Source: Lentinula raphanica
Taxonomy: Eukaryota > Basidiomycota > Agaricomycetes > Agaricales > Omphalotaceae
Length of the DNA: 64,000 bases
Reading direction: 5' to 3'
Assembly (NCBI GenBank): GCA_027919835.1
Contig: JANVFP010000024.1
Span: 620,001 to 684,000, forward strand
Shown: positions 23,850-35,891 of the stretch, in pieces
Layout of the letters: each line of letters starts with the position of its first letter
Numbering within the stretch: position 1 is the stretch's first letter
The notes under the pieces: model-generated
Database searches by the model: none
The model's input: the letters and a program-made list of their open reading frames with translations, nothing else
What the model was told of the DNA's origin: nothing
Translations under genes and position numbers: made by a program

Positions 23850-25060
23850 CTCTCACCTTCTCATATCATCTCACCCTCCTCTCATCATCGCACCCTCTCT
23901 TTCCTCCACCGGGCCCCCGTTCTCTTATTAAAACTTCAAAGTTCGACCCTGTCACGAATAGACTCAACCGTCCGCGTTAACGTTGACAATAACGACGTTG
24001 AAGATTAAGGATCCGCTTCGTATTCCGTGTTTCTGTGACCCGTCGACGATGAATCAACGAGTGTTGGAGAAGAAGGACTCGGAGCTTTTGGCTAGCTCGA
24101 CTAGGTAGATGGATCTCTGTTCCGTTCTCAGAGGGGCAAAGATCTAGAAGAACGAGGAGACGGAGAATGGTAGAGTGATAGAGGGAAAGGATGAAGTAGA
24201 AGAGTGGACAAAAGGAAATGCCTGGGTCTGTACATGAATCAAATGGTACGTTTATAACGACCGCGAGCGTTTTGGTCTTTGGTCTTGATTTTGGGTTTCA
24301 CAGATCGTCGATCATCCATCAAGTTTCCGACCATCAAGTTTCCGACCGTTTTCTCAAGTTCAATCAACCTTCCACCAGCCTTCCACCAAGTTCGTCTTGA
24401 AACTGTCTTGAGGACCGAGGACAGAGTAAACGCGCTCAGGGTGAATTCCTTCGAAGGACAAAGCCAAGCGATGACTATGCACATTGCACGCTTCCCCTCG
24501 AACCTTCTCGCATCATCTCACCATCTCACCCTCTCACATTACTCTCACCGCCTTCTCATCATCGCACTCTCTCTTTCCTCCACCAGGTCTCCGTTCTCCG
24601 AGTCTTAGAGTTCCATCGAAACTCGAAAGTCTGACTTTTGTCACGAATGGATTCAACCGTCCGAGTTAACGTTGACAATGACAACGTTGAACTTCCCCGA
24701 TTGGATGTTCAAATGTTCATGTGCAATATCGATATCCGACGATGAAGGATCCGCTTCTTATTGGGTGTTTCTGCGACTCGTCGACGATGGAACGGACGAG
24801 TGTTGGAGGAGAAAAAGGACCTTTTGAACTAGTGTGACTAGTTCGATGCATCCCTGTTCGTCCTCAGCTGGGGCAAAGATCTAGAAGAAGACGGAGAAGG
24901 AGAAGGAGAAGACGGAGATGGGTAGAGTAATAGAGGGAAAGGATGGATAGAAAGAACTCACGCGTGGGTCTGTACATGGGTCGAAGGGTACGTGTACCGA
25001 CCGCGAGCGTCTTGGGAGTCGTTTGTCTTACATACATAACCTATGTAGACAAATTACAAA
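23850..25060 (+). repeat. R3 repeat, two tandem copies upstream of paralog A
   Basis: Two copies (about 23850-24320 and 24480-25060) share a CATCATCTCACC-type pyrimidine tract, GTCACGAATRGAYTCAACCGT, CGAGTGTTGGAGRAGAA, TCTAGAAGAA and GTCTGTACATG. They end in an intron-like pair, GGTACGT ... TTTCACAG/ATCGTCG. Further copies are near 31.6, 32.7, 38.5, 41.8 and 48.3 kb. There is no conserved reading frame, so it may be a non-coding transcript repeat or a decayed element. Confidence 0.6.
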
Positions 25061-25600
25061 CCCCTTGTGTTTCACGAATTCACGACGATTCAGGACAATC
25101 AAATTTCAAAGCTAGATCGACGCGTTTCTCAAGCCTATCATGACTACCATAGTAACCCTACCCTTTTCCCGAACATAACTCGCACCCTCAGGCGGTTTAT
25201 CATTGGGAATCGCGACGTACACAAATACAAATGAGCAAAAGAACGAACGAGTGCTACATACATAACTCTCAAGTTTTCTCTTTCGACATTATAATCTCGA
25301 AGACACACACACTGACTCCATGAACCTCTATTCGCCATTACGGTTGTAGTGCCGTTGTCCAATGTCTACGTTTCAGCTTTGAACCCAGAATTCCGATGTC
25401 GGAGGAGGTAGCCCTGTTATAGCAGTTGATTCGATTGTTTGAAAAATGTGACCTGGGGGGCCCGAGAGGCGATACGAGCTGAAACCCGGCTGAAACCTGC
25501 TTGAATTGAATTGCATTGAATTATACACGCACTAACAGCCCCGTCTGTGATCTCAACCCGCTTGAGACCGATGGAAAGTTGAAACTAGTATATGTATGAG
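25061..25600. other. Spacer between the R3 repeats and the paralog A promoter block
   Basis: Non-coding. I see no conserved feature apart from purine/pyrimidine skew. Confidence 0.4.
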
Positions 25601-25844
25601 GCATTCAAATATTCATCGATCATCTCTCATCTTCGTTTTTGACTCCCAACCAAAACGTTCAACGCTCGAATCTTGCTTGTCTCCCTCAAGCACGATCCAA
25701 CGCACACAAGATTTGCTGGTCAAGTCTTCTTTTAAAAAAGCTGTAGTAGGTGAGAACATTGCTCAGCTCGGGTTGAGAGTATACGTACGCCGTTTACTCA
25801 TGAGCTTTTCTTCTTCACAAGCCTGGTTTTCGCTTTCACCGACT
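25601..25844 (+). promoter_or_regulatory. Conserved promoter/5' leader of paralog A
   Basis: Shares long blocks with the regions upstream of paralogs B, C and D. They include CTCATCTTCGTTTTTGACTC, an AACGTTCAACGC block, CAAGCACRAYCCAACRCACAC and the inverted repeat AGATTTGCTGGTCAAGTCT at 25709-25727 (perfect in copies B and C). A likely 5' intron donor follows (GTAGGTGAGAAC, about 25745). Confidence 0.65.
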
Positions 25845-26992
25845 ATGTATCTCTTCCGACTTTTTACATGGCACTCGCATGCTGTCCATGTCCTTCTACT
25901 TTTGATGATCACTGCTGCGATTGCTTTGCCGGCGAGACCACGAAAAGAAAACGTGGCCAACGAGATTGGAGAATCCGTGTCCCAATGGGATCTGTCTGGT
26001 GGAACAAGTGTAAGTCCTGCAGCCTGCTCGACCTCTCCGACATCTTCAAATAACTCAACGGGTCCGCTTTCTTTGCTTTTTCTTGAACAGTCCGGACCAC
26101 CACAGAAAAAACAAAAATCAGAAGCTGTAAGTAGTCCTGTCCAACCTCTCTTATTATTGGTTTACTCAACAGACCGCCTTCTTCGCAGTTAACACCCCGG
26201 TGTGAGTTTTCAAGTCCATTCATCAACCTGTTATGATCTCATTAAGCTACCCTGTTATGGCCTGATGCAGTGACACCGAAGAAACACTGGATCGGGGTGA
26301 TCATTGAAAGTGGCCTGGACGATCCGAAGGCGAACTGGGTGTTCGTGTCGGTCCCAGAGAAAGACTTGCACAAGGACAACTCCCGGCTTGTGGGCTATGC
26401 GACGAGCAAAAATCATCACCCCTCCATGACCAAATGGAGCCGACAAGTGAAGAGCGCGAACCCGAGCGGCGTCAATGGAGCCATGGTCACCATGTCCAAG
26501 GACCACCCGAGCCTCCTTATCGAGATCGGGAGCGCGACGATGTCACTGAACATGAGGAATAATTTGGCTATAGACATGCGCAAAGCCGTCGACACGCATC
26601 GCTGTGACCAACTCCCTGATGTCCCTAGTATCTACCAATATGCAGTCCTCTACGAAGAAGCGATGAAGAACCGCGGCGTTGAAATCCACCACTATGATAT
26701 CTCACAAACCTCAGCATTCGGGATGGCTTTTGCTCGGAAGGTGGACGAGAAGGGTACCGGGGCGGGCGGTGTGCTTTCGGAGGAGGTTGATAAATGGGAA
26801 TGGGCGCTGTACGAGCGGATCAAGAACGGTGGAGCTGACGTGCTGAGAATTAGTCTTGGGAAATACAACAAGGACATCTTGGAGGACTTATGGGACGAAG
26901 TATACAAACTTCCGCGGGGATTCCTCGATAACCAGGATATAGATGATGAGGAGTACAAAGACCCAATGACTTGGGGAAAGGCGCTCGACTAA
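25845..26992 (+). CDS. Secreted paralog A, unknown family
   Basis: I do not recognise this protein. Four exons (25845-26009, 26091-26126, 26189-26201, 26271-26992) give 311 residues, with all phases matching. The start MYLFRLFTWHSHAVHVLL is followed by a hydrophobic stretch and AIALP, a signal peptide or anchor conserved in all four paralogs. A basic linker (PPQKKQKSEA) follows. Exon 3 is only 13 nt. The C-terminal domain starts WIGVIIESG. It contains CDQLPDVPSIYQYAVLYEE, YDISQTSAFGMAF, KGTGAGGVL, WEWALYERI and ILEDLWDEVYKLP. It ends earlier than C and D (TAA at 26990), before the sequence that encodes their C-terminal GH. Probably intact and secreted or endomembrane, by inference only. Confidence 0.8.
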
Positions 26993-27006
26993 CCCTTCTA
27001 TCCTTT

Positions 27007-27034
27007 GGGTCATCATTAGGACATACGATGACCC
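27007..27034 (+). promoter_or_regulatory. Conserved 3' stem-loop after paralog A
   Basis: GGGTCATC and GATGACCC form a perfect 8-bp stem around a 12-nt loop just after the stop codon. The same structure is present at paralogs C (37086-37113) and D (45923-45950), where the stop codon lies inside the loop. Confidence 0.6.
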
Positions 27035-27510
27035 AGCGGAATGTCCACGATGGGACTGAATGGCTGGACAATGATGAAACGTTGGGAGGGGTTAAGTTAT
27101 GTTTTCCATAGTCATAGTTCATCTCGCTTTGTATACTTTCCGTCTTCTATTCCTGCCGCAAATTCACTGCTCCTTCTTTAATGTATCTTCCCTTTATGCT
27201 AGGGAGACCGACTGTCGAATATTGTCTTCCCTTGCAGTCACTGATATCTGTCAAACAGAAAGCTCACTGCTCCAATGGCTACATACAGAACCCAAATCGA
27301 ATCCTCACCGGCACCGCTGGCTTTAATATGTCTGAATCAGAATCAGACGGTGTCGCAGCTAGATATCACAAGTAGAAGGAGAAGTGAATTGGTGTTTGAA
27401 TGGGAAGATGGAAAACAATATACAGAGTGAAATAGACGTAAGACCTAATCCAACATTTCTTCATCGTCCAGATGCTCGATCCCATCCTGGATTCCGATGA
27501 GTTGTACATC

Positions 27511-28887
27511 CTAATCCTGACCTCCACGTTCCAGTTGCTTTCTCCGCTCCTCATCCCAATCGTCTTGGTTATTGACGAGGTGTACCTTATCCCACAACGT
27601 CTCCAGAATCACCTTGTTTCCGCTGTCCAAAAGAGCGTCGTCGAGCCTGATGTCTCCGACCATGATCTGCCTATACAGCTCCCGTTCCCAATCCTCTCCC
27701 GTCTCTGCCAGTACTCTGCCCTCCCCGGTCCCATTCTCCCCCAACATCTCCCAAAAAGCCTCACCGAATTCCGAGTCTGGCGACATATCGAAGTCAACAT
27801 TAATCCCGTACTCGTCCTTCAACGATCTCATCATGTGGAGTAACAGCTCATAGATGGACAGGACATTGGGGAGCTTGTCGGACCGAGACTGGGTGACTTT
27901 TTGGATCAAGTCTTTCGTCAAGGAAGTCTTCAAGTTTTGTGACATTTCTACCGTTGCGATTTTGATAATACGGTCTGCGGGGTACAAAGTGGTGCGTGCT
28001 CCGTATATAGACCCGCCGTGGACCCGATCTATTGTTCTCTCCCATTTGAAGTTAGACGGTGAACTTGGATTTTTCGTGGTTTGATAGCCAGTAACCTGCT
28101 CGAGGCCCTTATCTGAGGCGCTCTGGCTCCAGCGCAAGGCCAGTTCAGATGGTATGAGTGCCATCAAGCAGCGAGCATCTGGTTCGAGCTTGTCCTTTTT
28201 GACCCATATTTCCTTGTCCTCTTCGGTGGTGACTTTTGTCATGCCATTTTTGATGATCACACCGACGATGACTTCTCGCAGTGTTGCTGGATCGACCGAT
28301 CATAAGTCAGCTTCGTCAAAGTGTTGCAAGACGTGACTAGACTCGAAAAACTCACCCTTGGCTTCAGACTGCAAAAAGGGGGTTTGTTGAGTTGTTTGAC
28401 AAGATAAACGGTGAAATTAGGGCTTACAGTACCAGATGACCTCACTTTGGGTTTTTTGGGTTTCTTGGGACTTTGTTCCGTTGGTTGCGCAGACTGTCAA
28501 AGAAATGAAGGCAAAGAAGCGGTCATTGAGTTAGCATTACTCGAAGATACAAGAGTCAGACTAGGGCTCACAGCATCTTGCCCAGATGCCCCCGCTTCGT
28601 TAGATCCGGACGATCTCAACCTTTTGGATGCCTGCCAAACAATGCAAAAAAGGGATCCATGAGTCATGTTGTAGATATTAAGAAATTGAGCACAGGCTTA
28701 CAGTAGCTACAGCAGCATCCTGATTGGACGATCCTGCTTTTCCACCTCTGGCTACTATTTTCTGCTCTATTCGTGGTTCCGTTGGATCGGGTTCGATGGG
28801 TAACGCCATCGCGCTCGCGATCGTCGAAAGTAGAAGGACGTTGACAACAAGCGAGTGCCATGTAGAACGTTGTCGGAAGGGATACAT
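27511..28887 (-). CDS. Secreted paralog B, unknown family
   Basis: Minus-strand member of the same family. Exons: 28887-28702, 28631-28572, 28493-28428, 28368-28356 (13 nt), 28274-27511, giving 362 residues with matching phases. The start MYPFRQRSTWHS precedes a hydrophobic segment ending AMALP. The linker has two extra short exons rich in serine, glutamine and lysine (SPKKPKKPK). The C-terminal domain carries VIVGVIIKNG, SDKLPNVLSIYELLLHM, DFDMSPDSEFGEAFWEM, NGTGEGRVL, WERELYRQI and ILETLWDKVHLV. It diverges most at the C-terminus. The start was chosen by homology with A, C and D rather than the ATG five codons upstream. Confidence 0.8.
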
Positions 28888-29120
28888 AGTCGGTGAAGGC
28901 AACTTTGGACAGGCTTGTCGAGCGAGACGAGTAAGAGACGGACTTTCAATCTAAACAAGAATCTCACCTGCAGGCTTTTTTCTAGATTTGACCAGCAAAT
29001 CTTGGGTGGGTGTGTACGTGTTGGATTGTGCTCGAGGGAAGGGGGTGGGGAGTTGAATGTTTTGGTTGGGAGTTAAAAAACAAAGATGAGGGCAGGGTCG
29101 CTCGAAAGGCCTCATGTACA
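28888..29120 (-). promoter_or_regulatory. Conserved promoter/5' leader of paralog B
   Basis: An inverted copy of the shared upstream block, with the perfect inverted repeat AGATTTG/CAAATCT (28984-29002), the GCTCGAGGGAAG-type block and, further out, GGTCGCTCGAAAGGCCTCAT. A possible 5' intron (donor GTGAGATTCTTG, near 28970) separates it from the ATG. Confidence 0.65.
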
Positions 29121-29629
29121 TATCCACAAGTTTTCCACGCGTATCGCCTCGTATCAGGCCGCCCGTCGGGGTATGTACCAGAACCAATCAACCTCAATCA
29201 ACATGACCTCTCCCAACATGACCTCTCCCAACACGTCTGCTGAGTTTTGACCGTCCTTGATTTCTTCCCAATAGACACAAAAACGTACGCTATTATCTAT
29301 ATGCTGAGCCAAGCAGTGTGTCCCAGTCGGAGAAACACTCATCTCACTGCTCAGATCTCAGAACCTATACATTGAGGTCTATACGCGTTTGTTCTGATCA
29401 GCTCGTATCGCCTCGGTATCGCCTCGTATGAGCATTCCAATATTCATGTCGGTACAGGCCTATACAGGCTGAGCATTCTCCGGGTGTTCGCTTAATCAAC
29501 GCTATGAATAAATGCTAGACTGCTTGCCCATGCCCAAGGAGAACGACGAAAACGGGATCTAGGGTGGTTTTTGAATAAATTTTGTGGTTGTTGACAATGG
29601 ATGTTTTTTAAGAACGTAGGCATACGGGA
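29121..29629. other. Spacer with partial promoter-like repeats
   Basis: Contains ATCAGCTCGTATCGCCTCG-type blocks also seen upstream of paralogs C and D. No gene is seen. Confidence 0.4.
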
Positions 29630-29770
29630 AACTCACCTAAAGGTTGGATTGTGCTCGCGGAGAGGAAACCAAGGCTGGGCGTTGAACGTTTTGGTAGGGA
29701 GTGAAAAACGAGGATGGGGAGAGGGCCGCTTGAAAGGCCTCATATATCCATCTTACGAGTTTCAACTTTC
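29630..29770 (-). promoter_or_regulatory. Orphan paralog promoter without a gene
   Basis: The leader block found upstream of paralog B recurs here in the same orientation (GGTTGGATTGTGCTCGCGG, GAACGTTTTGGTAGGGAGT, CGCTTGAAAGGCCTCATA). The first exon that should follow on the minus strand is missing. It looks like the remnant of a fifth, deleted family member. Confidence 0.6.
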
Positions 29771-31559
29771 GTATCGCCTAGTATTTGGTCGGGCCCATCG
29801 GGCGGTAACAGGCTGTGTTTAAAGGGCTGTGAATCCGCATAACACTTTTTTCGTCTGCCTGCGGGGATCGTTCCCACTCGAACGATGAATATGTCAAGTT
29901 TTGTCAACCCAGAATTGACAGAACTTTCTCCAACACGGCACTTTACCGTTCTTGATTCCTCTTCAATGGATATAAAAAAGTGTCGATAAGGATGTCCTCA
30001 CAGCAACGTGTCCCATTTGGAATACCTCAACATCAAAGTGCGGTCCTTCTGATCGGCTCATTTCGCCCTGTAGGCTGTATCAGGCTGTATCGCCTGAGCC
30101 TCGTATTTTGACAAGACTCGTATCACTAATGTCAGCGCTGAGCGTTCTCCGTGCGTTCTCTCTCTCCGGGTTCCGGAGTCCAAGCTACTGGTGGGCAGAA
30201 TCAATCGAATCAGTATTCCAGCGAGTTTCAGCAAAGGCAATTCATAGAGTCAACGCACTTGGAGGCTGGCAAGTAAGCAAGGTTTCTTCGGTGTTGATGT
30301 TGAACATGTCCACCCTATGTATACGTTCCGTCTTCACAGTTTTGAGGAAGGGAAGAGGCCCGAGCCCAAGTTTAGATGGGGAGTAAACAGGTTGCTCATC
30401 ATTCATTGACGACGCTACACAGGAAGAGGATATCAAAGTAAAGGGGCCCGGAAACGGAAATAGAAACTGGAACTGGAAAAGAGATAAATCGAGCAACGGG
30501 TTTTTTGTCGCAACCTGCGTTTCGCACGCGTCAGGTGTGAAGCCAAACTGTCCTCCTAGATCGTCCACGACTTGGCGTTGATAAAGCGAGACGTAAGTTC
30601 GTAGTCTGTCGTAGTACCACGAAGCTCTTTCGCGGTTTCGTCCTTTCGAACAAGTCCTAAATCACAGGTGTAGGAATGACGACAAAGGGTGATAGATTGC
30701 TCTGTTCTGAATACATAAGTTACTATTAGCAGCTAGCGGCAGTAAGCGAACTCACAACCCACAAACACAAAAACAGACTCTCTCAAAAATCTTGGGGTTT
30801 CCTAGATCGTCGTAAGGATTGCACGATTCAAGTCGCAGTCTTGAAACGATTCAGTATGTTACAGAAATCGAATGGGAATCTGGGATAGATTGGTACATAC
30901 CACCCGCTTTGAATTGGGCTCCCTGAGATTCAGTTGAAGTCGGCCTAAAAGCCTGATCATGAGGTGTGGGTTTAACGTGGCGTCAAGATACAACGCCGGA
31001 ACTGTTGTAGTTGATATTGATGCGCTGGATCTAAATATAACGCGTCAGACGTCTTGAGTGAGTGTAAGTTCGTTGTGTGGTTATTTCGAAGAGAAGATAC
31101 ACGCATCATAACACCATAACACATTCTGTCCGAGTCCCGACCGATAATATCCTCTAGGCTCTACCCGTTCCATATAATTTTGCTTCGTACTTTTCAGGCT
31201 TTTTCTTCTTCTTGACCTTAGACCTAGCTGAAGCCAGAGGGCGAACAGAAGTACGTCGAGCTAATCGAAATCCTAATTGACGACGCTCATGTTCATCAAA
31301 ACGCGGAGCGGATTCTTCAGACACCAATGTCTGAATCCATTCGTTACAAGGTTGAACGTTGAACTGTGGATGCGAGAGAAGGGGCCTGGTGGTAGAAGAG
31401 GAAAGGAGGGGAAAGGAGCCGTTCGATTTGTTGTTGTGCTTGATGATGCTATAGAAGAGAAGAGAGGTAGAGAGAGGTCAAAGGGAGGTGGAGAGGGAAA
31501 GCCGGAACGCGAATTACGTGAACGTTTCTGTCGGCGTCTAATTTATTGTCACACATCTG
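29771..31559. other. Region without a supported gene
   Basis: It holds pieces of paralog-type upstream sequence (30050-30150, GCCTGAGCCTCG and GTCAGCGCTGAGC). The rest is unassigned. Short open frames on both strands have no domain I recognise. Confidence 0.4.
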
Positions 31560-33250
31560 GCAAGTCCTGCCATCCACGCTTGTCGTTATCATCGTCTCCC
31601 ACCTTTAATTCATCTCAGATTGCACCCGAGCTGTGTAGAGTGGCGACTCTGCCCAACTCTGACTTCTCTTCTCCTTTTCTCAATCCTCTCGCTTCAAGTT
31701 CTTGGTTCAAGTTCCACCCTAGTTCGTCCTCAAAGCATTGACTCATTCGAGAACCCAATCTCCGACACCACGCGCGCACGCTTGGACCACGCTGTCCTTC
31801 GAATTAGAACAAGAGGGTGGACAGAGGGAGAACGGTAGTGTGGAGATGGGTCGAAGGGGTTAGACATGTGCTAAGTAAGGTACGTGTAGAATGATAGACG
31901 AGGGAATTGGTGTGTTGAGCTTGGTTGTACAGATCTTCGTCTTCATATCGAAATTCTATTGAGTATCATCTGTCGAACCCCTTGCAACTGGAGCGTTTTT
32001 AGACTCCTCGCCGTAAGCCGTTCCAACAGGCTTGTAGACCGTGCTGTCCTTACGAATCTCAAATAGATCTTCATGAATTCATACTCTGTCTTCTACCAAT
32101 TGTCGGACTGAAGTGAACTTTGAACTCTTGCCTCTCTTTCTCTCCCCCTCTCGACTTAACCCTCCGCTCCAACCATAATCGTCAAAGGCACTTGGAGATC
32201 TCCCACTTGATCTTCCTATCGTGTCTTCTCCCGTTCCTTCCCTTACTCCTGCCCCGTTCTCCTCCTAAATCAACGTTACCATTCTCTAATCTATTAAGTT
32301 GGGATTGGAGGATCGTAGTGCCTTGGATAGACCATCTCATCATTCGTTCCCCTCCCATCCCTCCTCCTCCTTCAAATCTTGCATGCAAGTGGTTTTCCAA
32401 TGGAACTGTATACGCTACACGGGATCGAGAGCAGGCGGAAAACGTAGGGAGGAAGGGGAGACGCCATCCAGATTTTGAGGTTCGGGAAATGAAATACAGA
32501 GATGCCGACGAAGAGATTCACGAACGTTCACGCGCGGTGAATTCGAGTCCACCTTTGAGACTTCCCATATTCCCGTAATCTCTCCCCTCTTCCATTTTCC
32601 GATGTACATCAGAGGCTGTAGCGTCGTCAAATCATAAGGGATGTCGATAAATTGCCACGCTTCCCCTTCTCTCCCTCCATCAGGTCCTGTTGTAACAGTT
32701 CTCTTACATCGCTTCGTCACGAATGGACTCAAATGTTCTCATTGACGTTCAACGTTCGATATCTCAATAACGCTTCGTATAGGGTGCTTCTGTGACCCGT
32801 CGATGGACGGACGAGTGTTGGAGAAGAAGGATGTTTCGACTAGTTCGATGGGGCCTCTGTTCAACGTCCTCAGCTGGGGGGAAAGGTCTAGAAGAAGAAG
32901 AAGAGTCCCAAGTGGCAAAGAGGGATAGGATGAACGAGAACGGATGGACCGAGGTGTCGGTGAATGCTTGTCCTGGAGCTGATTCGATTCTCTCGAAGGG
33001 TTCGTGAATAACGACCACGAGCGTTTTGGTCTTTCGTGTTGACTTTGGCTTTACAGATCGTCATCCTCGCACGCTTTGGAGCAATGAATTTCGATCCATG
33101 AGGCCGGGGTCATCGAGCTTTCTTCGAGCTCGTCAATCGCCGCTCCTTCTTTCGTGGAAACGAGGGTTGACCGTTTCGAGTTCTCATCAGGGTGAGTCGT
33201 TTCTGCAGTGCTCATGTATCATCTAAGCGAGCTTTTTTTCGTTTTTCATC
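31560..33250 (+). repeat. R3 repeats upstream of paralog C
   Basis: At least two R3 units: about 31560-31960 and 32580-33090. Blocks shared with 24 kb include GTGCTTCTGTGACCCGTCG, GACGAGTGTTGGAGAAGAAG, CTCAGCTGGGG and ACGACCACGAGCGTTTTGGT, followed by TTTACAGATCGTC. The order and distance to the gene resemble the layout at paralog A. Confidence 0.6.
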
Positions 33251-33468
33251 ACCAAGTCTCGATGTTGAACGTTAACGTCTTCTGTTACAGTACGTAGTAC
33301 CAGGGTACCCGTTCAAGTTTTTCATGGTATGGAGATCTTTCGCGTGTAGGAATCACACTATGTCCAGGAGGATGCTTATGTATAGGACTCGAATCGGGAA
33401 TCCAATAATTGAACAACCTTCCAATACGTCTTTGACCAAGAGGCCGACCTCTGAAACCTCCAAAGCTG

Positions 33469-35246
33469 CACCTCATACGCCCATATGATGAGGGATATAT
33501 CCTTAGCCATAAGGGGGTCATTGGCTAAGGATGGATCCTTAGACTTCCATTGATTGTCTATAGCGGAATAAATATAAGGATGGATCCTTAGACTTCCATT
33601 GATTGTCTATAGCGGAATAAATATTGAATAATTTCTGAACTCATATGATGAGAAAACTCACTGTCGCGCGTACTACATAGTACTAGTAATTGACATGTCA
33701 TTGCATCATGTCGCCACCCAATTGCGGCGCTGTGAGAATAGAATCGGACGGGAACTGCGGCTGTCATAGAGCTCCCGCCGTTGCCGCCCCGCCGCCTTAT
33801 CCCGCCCTCCTCCTGCTATGTCTGTTTGAGCTCTTGCGGGGGCCCGATTCATGATTCTACTTGTCTTGATTAAATCAAGAGGCCTTAGCACGACGAATTA
33901 CCTAACAGAAAGAGAATGCATTTCGTAGATAATGTAGTATTCAACATGGCTTGACTTCACTGGTGCTCTCAGGAGTGCTCTTCTACATTGTAACTCATTA
34001 CTTGCCATCATTGCTTCCCAGTGTACCGTCGTCATCGTAGCTGCTGCTACTACTACTAACCACTGACACAGGTGTCTACAAAGTTGCAATCATGGTACTA
34101 CTGAGGAGGAACCGAAAGTACCTGTAAGTAGGAGTACTAGGTAAGTACATATACTCACTTGGTGATGACTTGTAATGCACTATACTGACTAGTAGATATT
34201 ATCTGCGCAGTGTCAATGGCTCAGAAGATGATGAAGATGAAGTTGTGATTTTATCTAACAAAGTTGAACACTTCGGATTCAACTTCTGGCAGTCACTGAG
34301 CAGTATTTTGTGACAATGAGTGCAACACAATGACCGTTGATGATCATTCATACAAATGATGGGTTCGAGTGAGATGGCACCCACTGCACTGACAATGAAC
34401 ATGGGGGAATCATAATATGATCATGTACTTACAGCCTCAGGTGCAGAGACATGACACTTTTTCCAAACTTCATTCAACCCAGTTCGAACATTGGCTGAAG
34501 CAACCTCATAATACAAGAGGAGTAACGATGTGAGAGTAGCCATAACATCAGTCATGATTTACAAATCACGGATGCCAGTGGACGGGCACTACTTGAAGTA
34601 AGTACAAGTGAAAGCACTACTTAGTAGTAACTTGCAAGTATTATGATTGCGAGTCGCGACCTGTGTCAGCGTACAGAAGCAGTATTCATCAGCAGCAGCT
34701 ATGACGATGACGATACACTGGGAAGCAATGATGGCAGTAATGAGTTACAATGTAGAAGGGCACTACTACTGAGAGCACCAGTGAAGTCAAGCCATGCCGA
34801 ATACTACATTATCTACTAAATGCATTCTCTTTCTGTTGGGTAATTCATCGTGCTAAGGCCTCTTGATTTAATCAAGACAAGTAGAGTCATGAATTGGGCC
34901 CCCGCAAGAGCTCAAACAGACACAGAGCAGGAGGAGGGCGGGATAAGGCGGCGGGGCGGCAACGGCGGGAGTTTATTGGCTATATGACAGTCGCAGTTCC
35001 CGTCTGATTCTATTCTCACAGCGCCCATGCAAATTGGGTGGTGACATGATGCCTACTAGTACTATCGTAACTACGTAGTTACTGTAGTACGCGCGTCGCG
35101 CGATGAGTTTTCTCATCATATGAGTTCAGAAATTATTCAATATTTATTCCGCTATAGACAATCAATGGGAGTCTAAGGATCCATCCTTAGCCAATGACCC
35201 CCTTATGGCTAAGGATATATCCATCATCATATGGGCGTATGAGGTG
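33469..35246. mobile_element. 1.78 kb foldback element with 8-bp TSD
   Basis: Inverted arms of about 600 bp (33469-34072 and 34660-35246) surround a ~590-bp centre. Ends are CACCTCATACGCCCATATGA and its inverse. The target duplication is CAAAGCTG (33461-33468 and 35247-35254), 8 bp as in hAT elements. It lies upstream of paralog C. The corresponding region upstream of paralog D (about 43370-43440) lacks it, supporting recent insertion. The left arm has a ~58-bp tandem duplication (33525-33625) not seen in the right arm. No transposase is encoded. Confidence 0.9.
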
Positions 35247-35529
35247 CAAAGCTGAAGAACTTGAAGCGAAGGCTGTTCGCCTTGAACCTCTTGAGTCTTA
35301 ATCAATCCACTCGCCGACGGACGTACGAGGAAGAAAAGTTTGGCTGATTCGATGGTTTTCGTCGTTCCGCTCATTCTCTGCTAGCTACAAGAGGCTACAA
35401 GATCAGTAACTCTCAGTGAGGTTTCGCTATAGCCCATGACGGAGATGAGGGGCAGGGAGGGACGCTTTGGTATTTTCTCAGGGCTCTCCGCGGGTTTCTG
35501 CTGGCGTCCGTTATCACAGCCTTTCCACA

Positions 35530-35891
35530 GCAACTGATTGTAGAGCATGCTCAGCGCTGATGTGACTGATACGAGCTGATAAGAGTCTATAAGAGTCCAT
35601 GCAATGCACACGAACCGATACGAGGCGATGCGAGCTGATCAAACGAAGGCGTGGAAAACTTTGATGCGAGGTTGCAAAATAAGAGGCCTTTTGAGCGACG
35701 GACCCAACCAAAACAATCTTGCTTTCCCCCCCTCGAGCACAACCCAACACACGCGCACACGCACACAAGATTTGCTGGTCAAATCTAGAAAACAAAGCCC
35801 AGCTGTAGGTGAGATTCTTGTTGAGAATACTACGTCTCTTACTCATCTCGCCGCTCGACAAGCCTCTTTCTCGCTTTCAGAATTACCAACT
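35530..35891 (+). promoter_or_regulatory. Conserved promoter/5' leader of paralog C
   Basis: Shares GTCAGCGCTGA-like and GATACGAGSYGAT blocks, AAATAAGAGGCCTTTTGAGCG, the CACAACCCAACACAC block and the perfect inverted repeat AGATTTGCTGGTCAAATCT (35768-35786) with the other paralogs. GTAGGTGAGATTCTTG follows as a likely 5' intron donor. Confidence 0.65.

Noticed and set aside
23401..24669. Several 60-140 codon frames in the R3 block
   Set aside because: The frames are not kept between R3 copies, so they are not conserved as protein.
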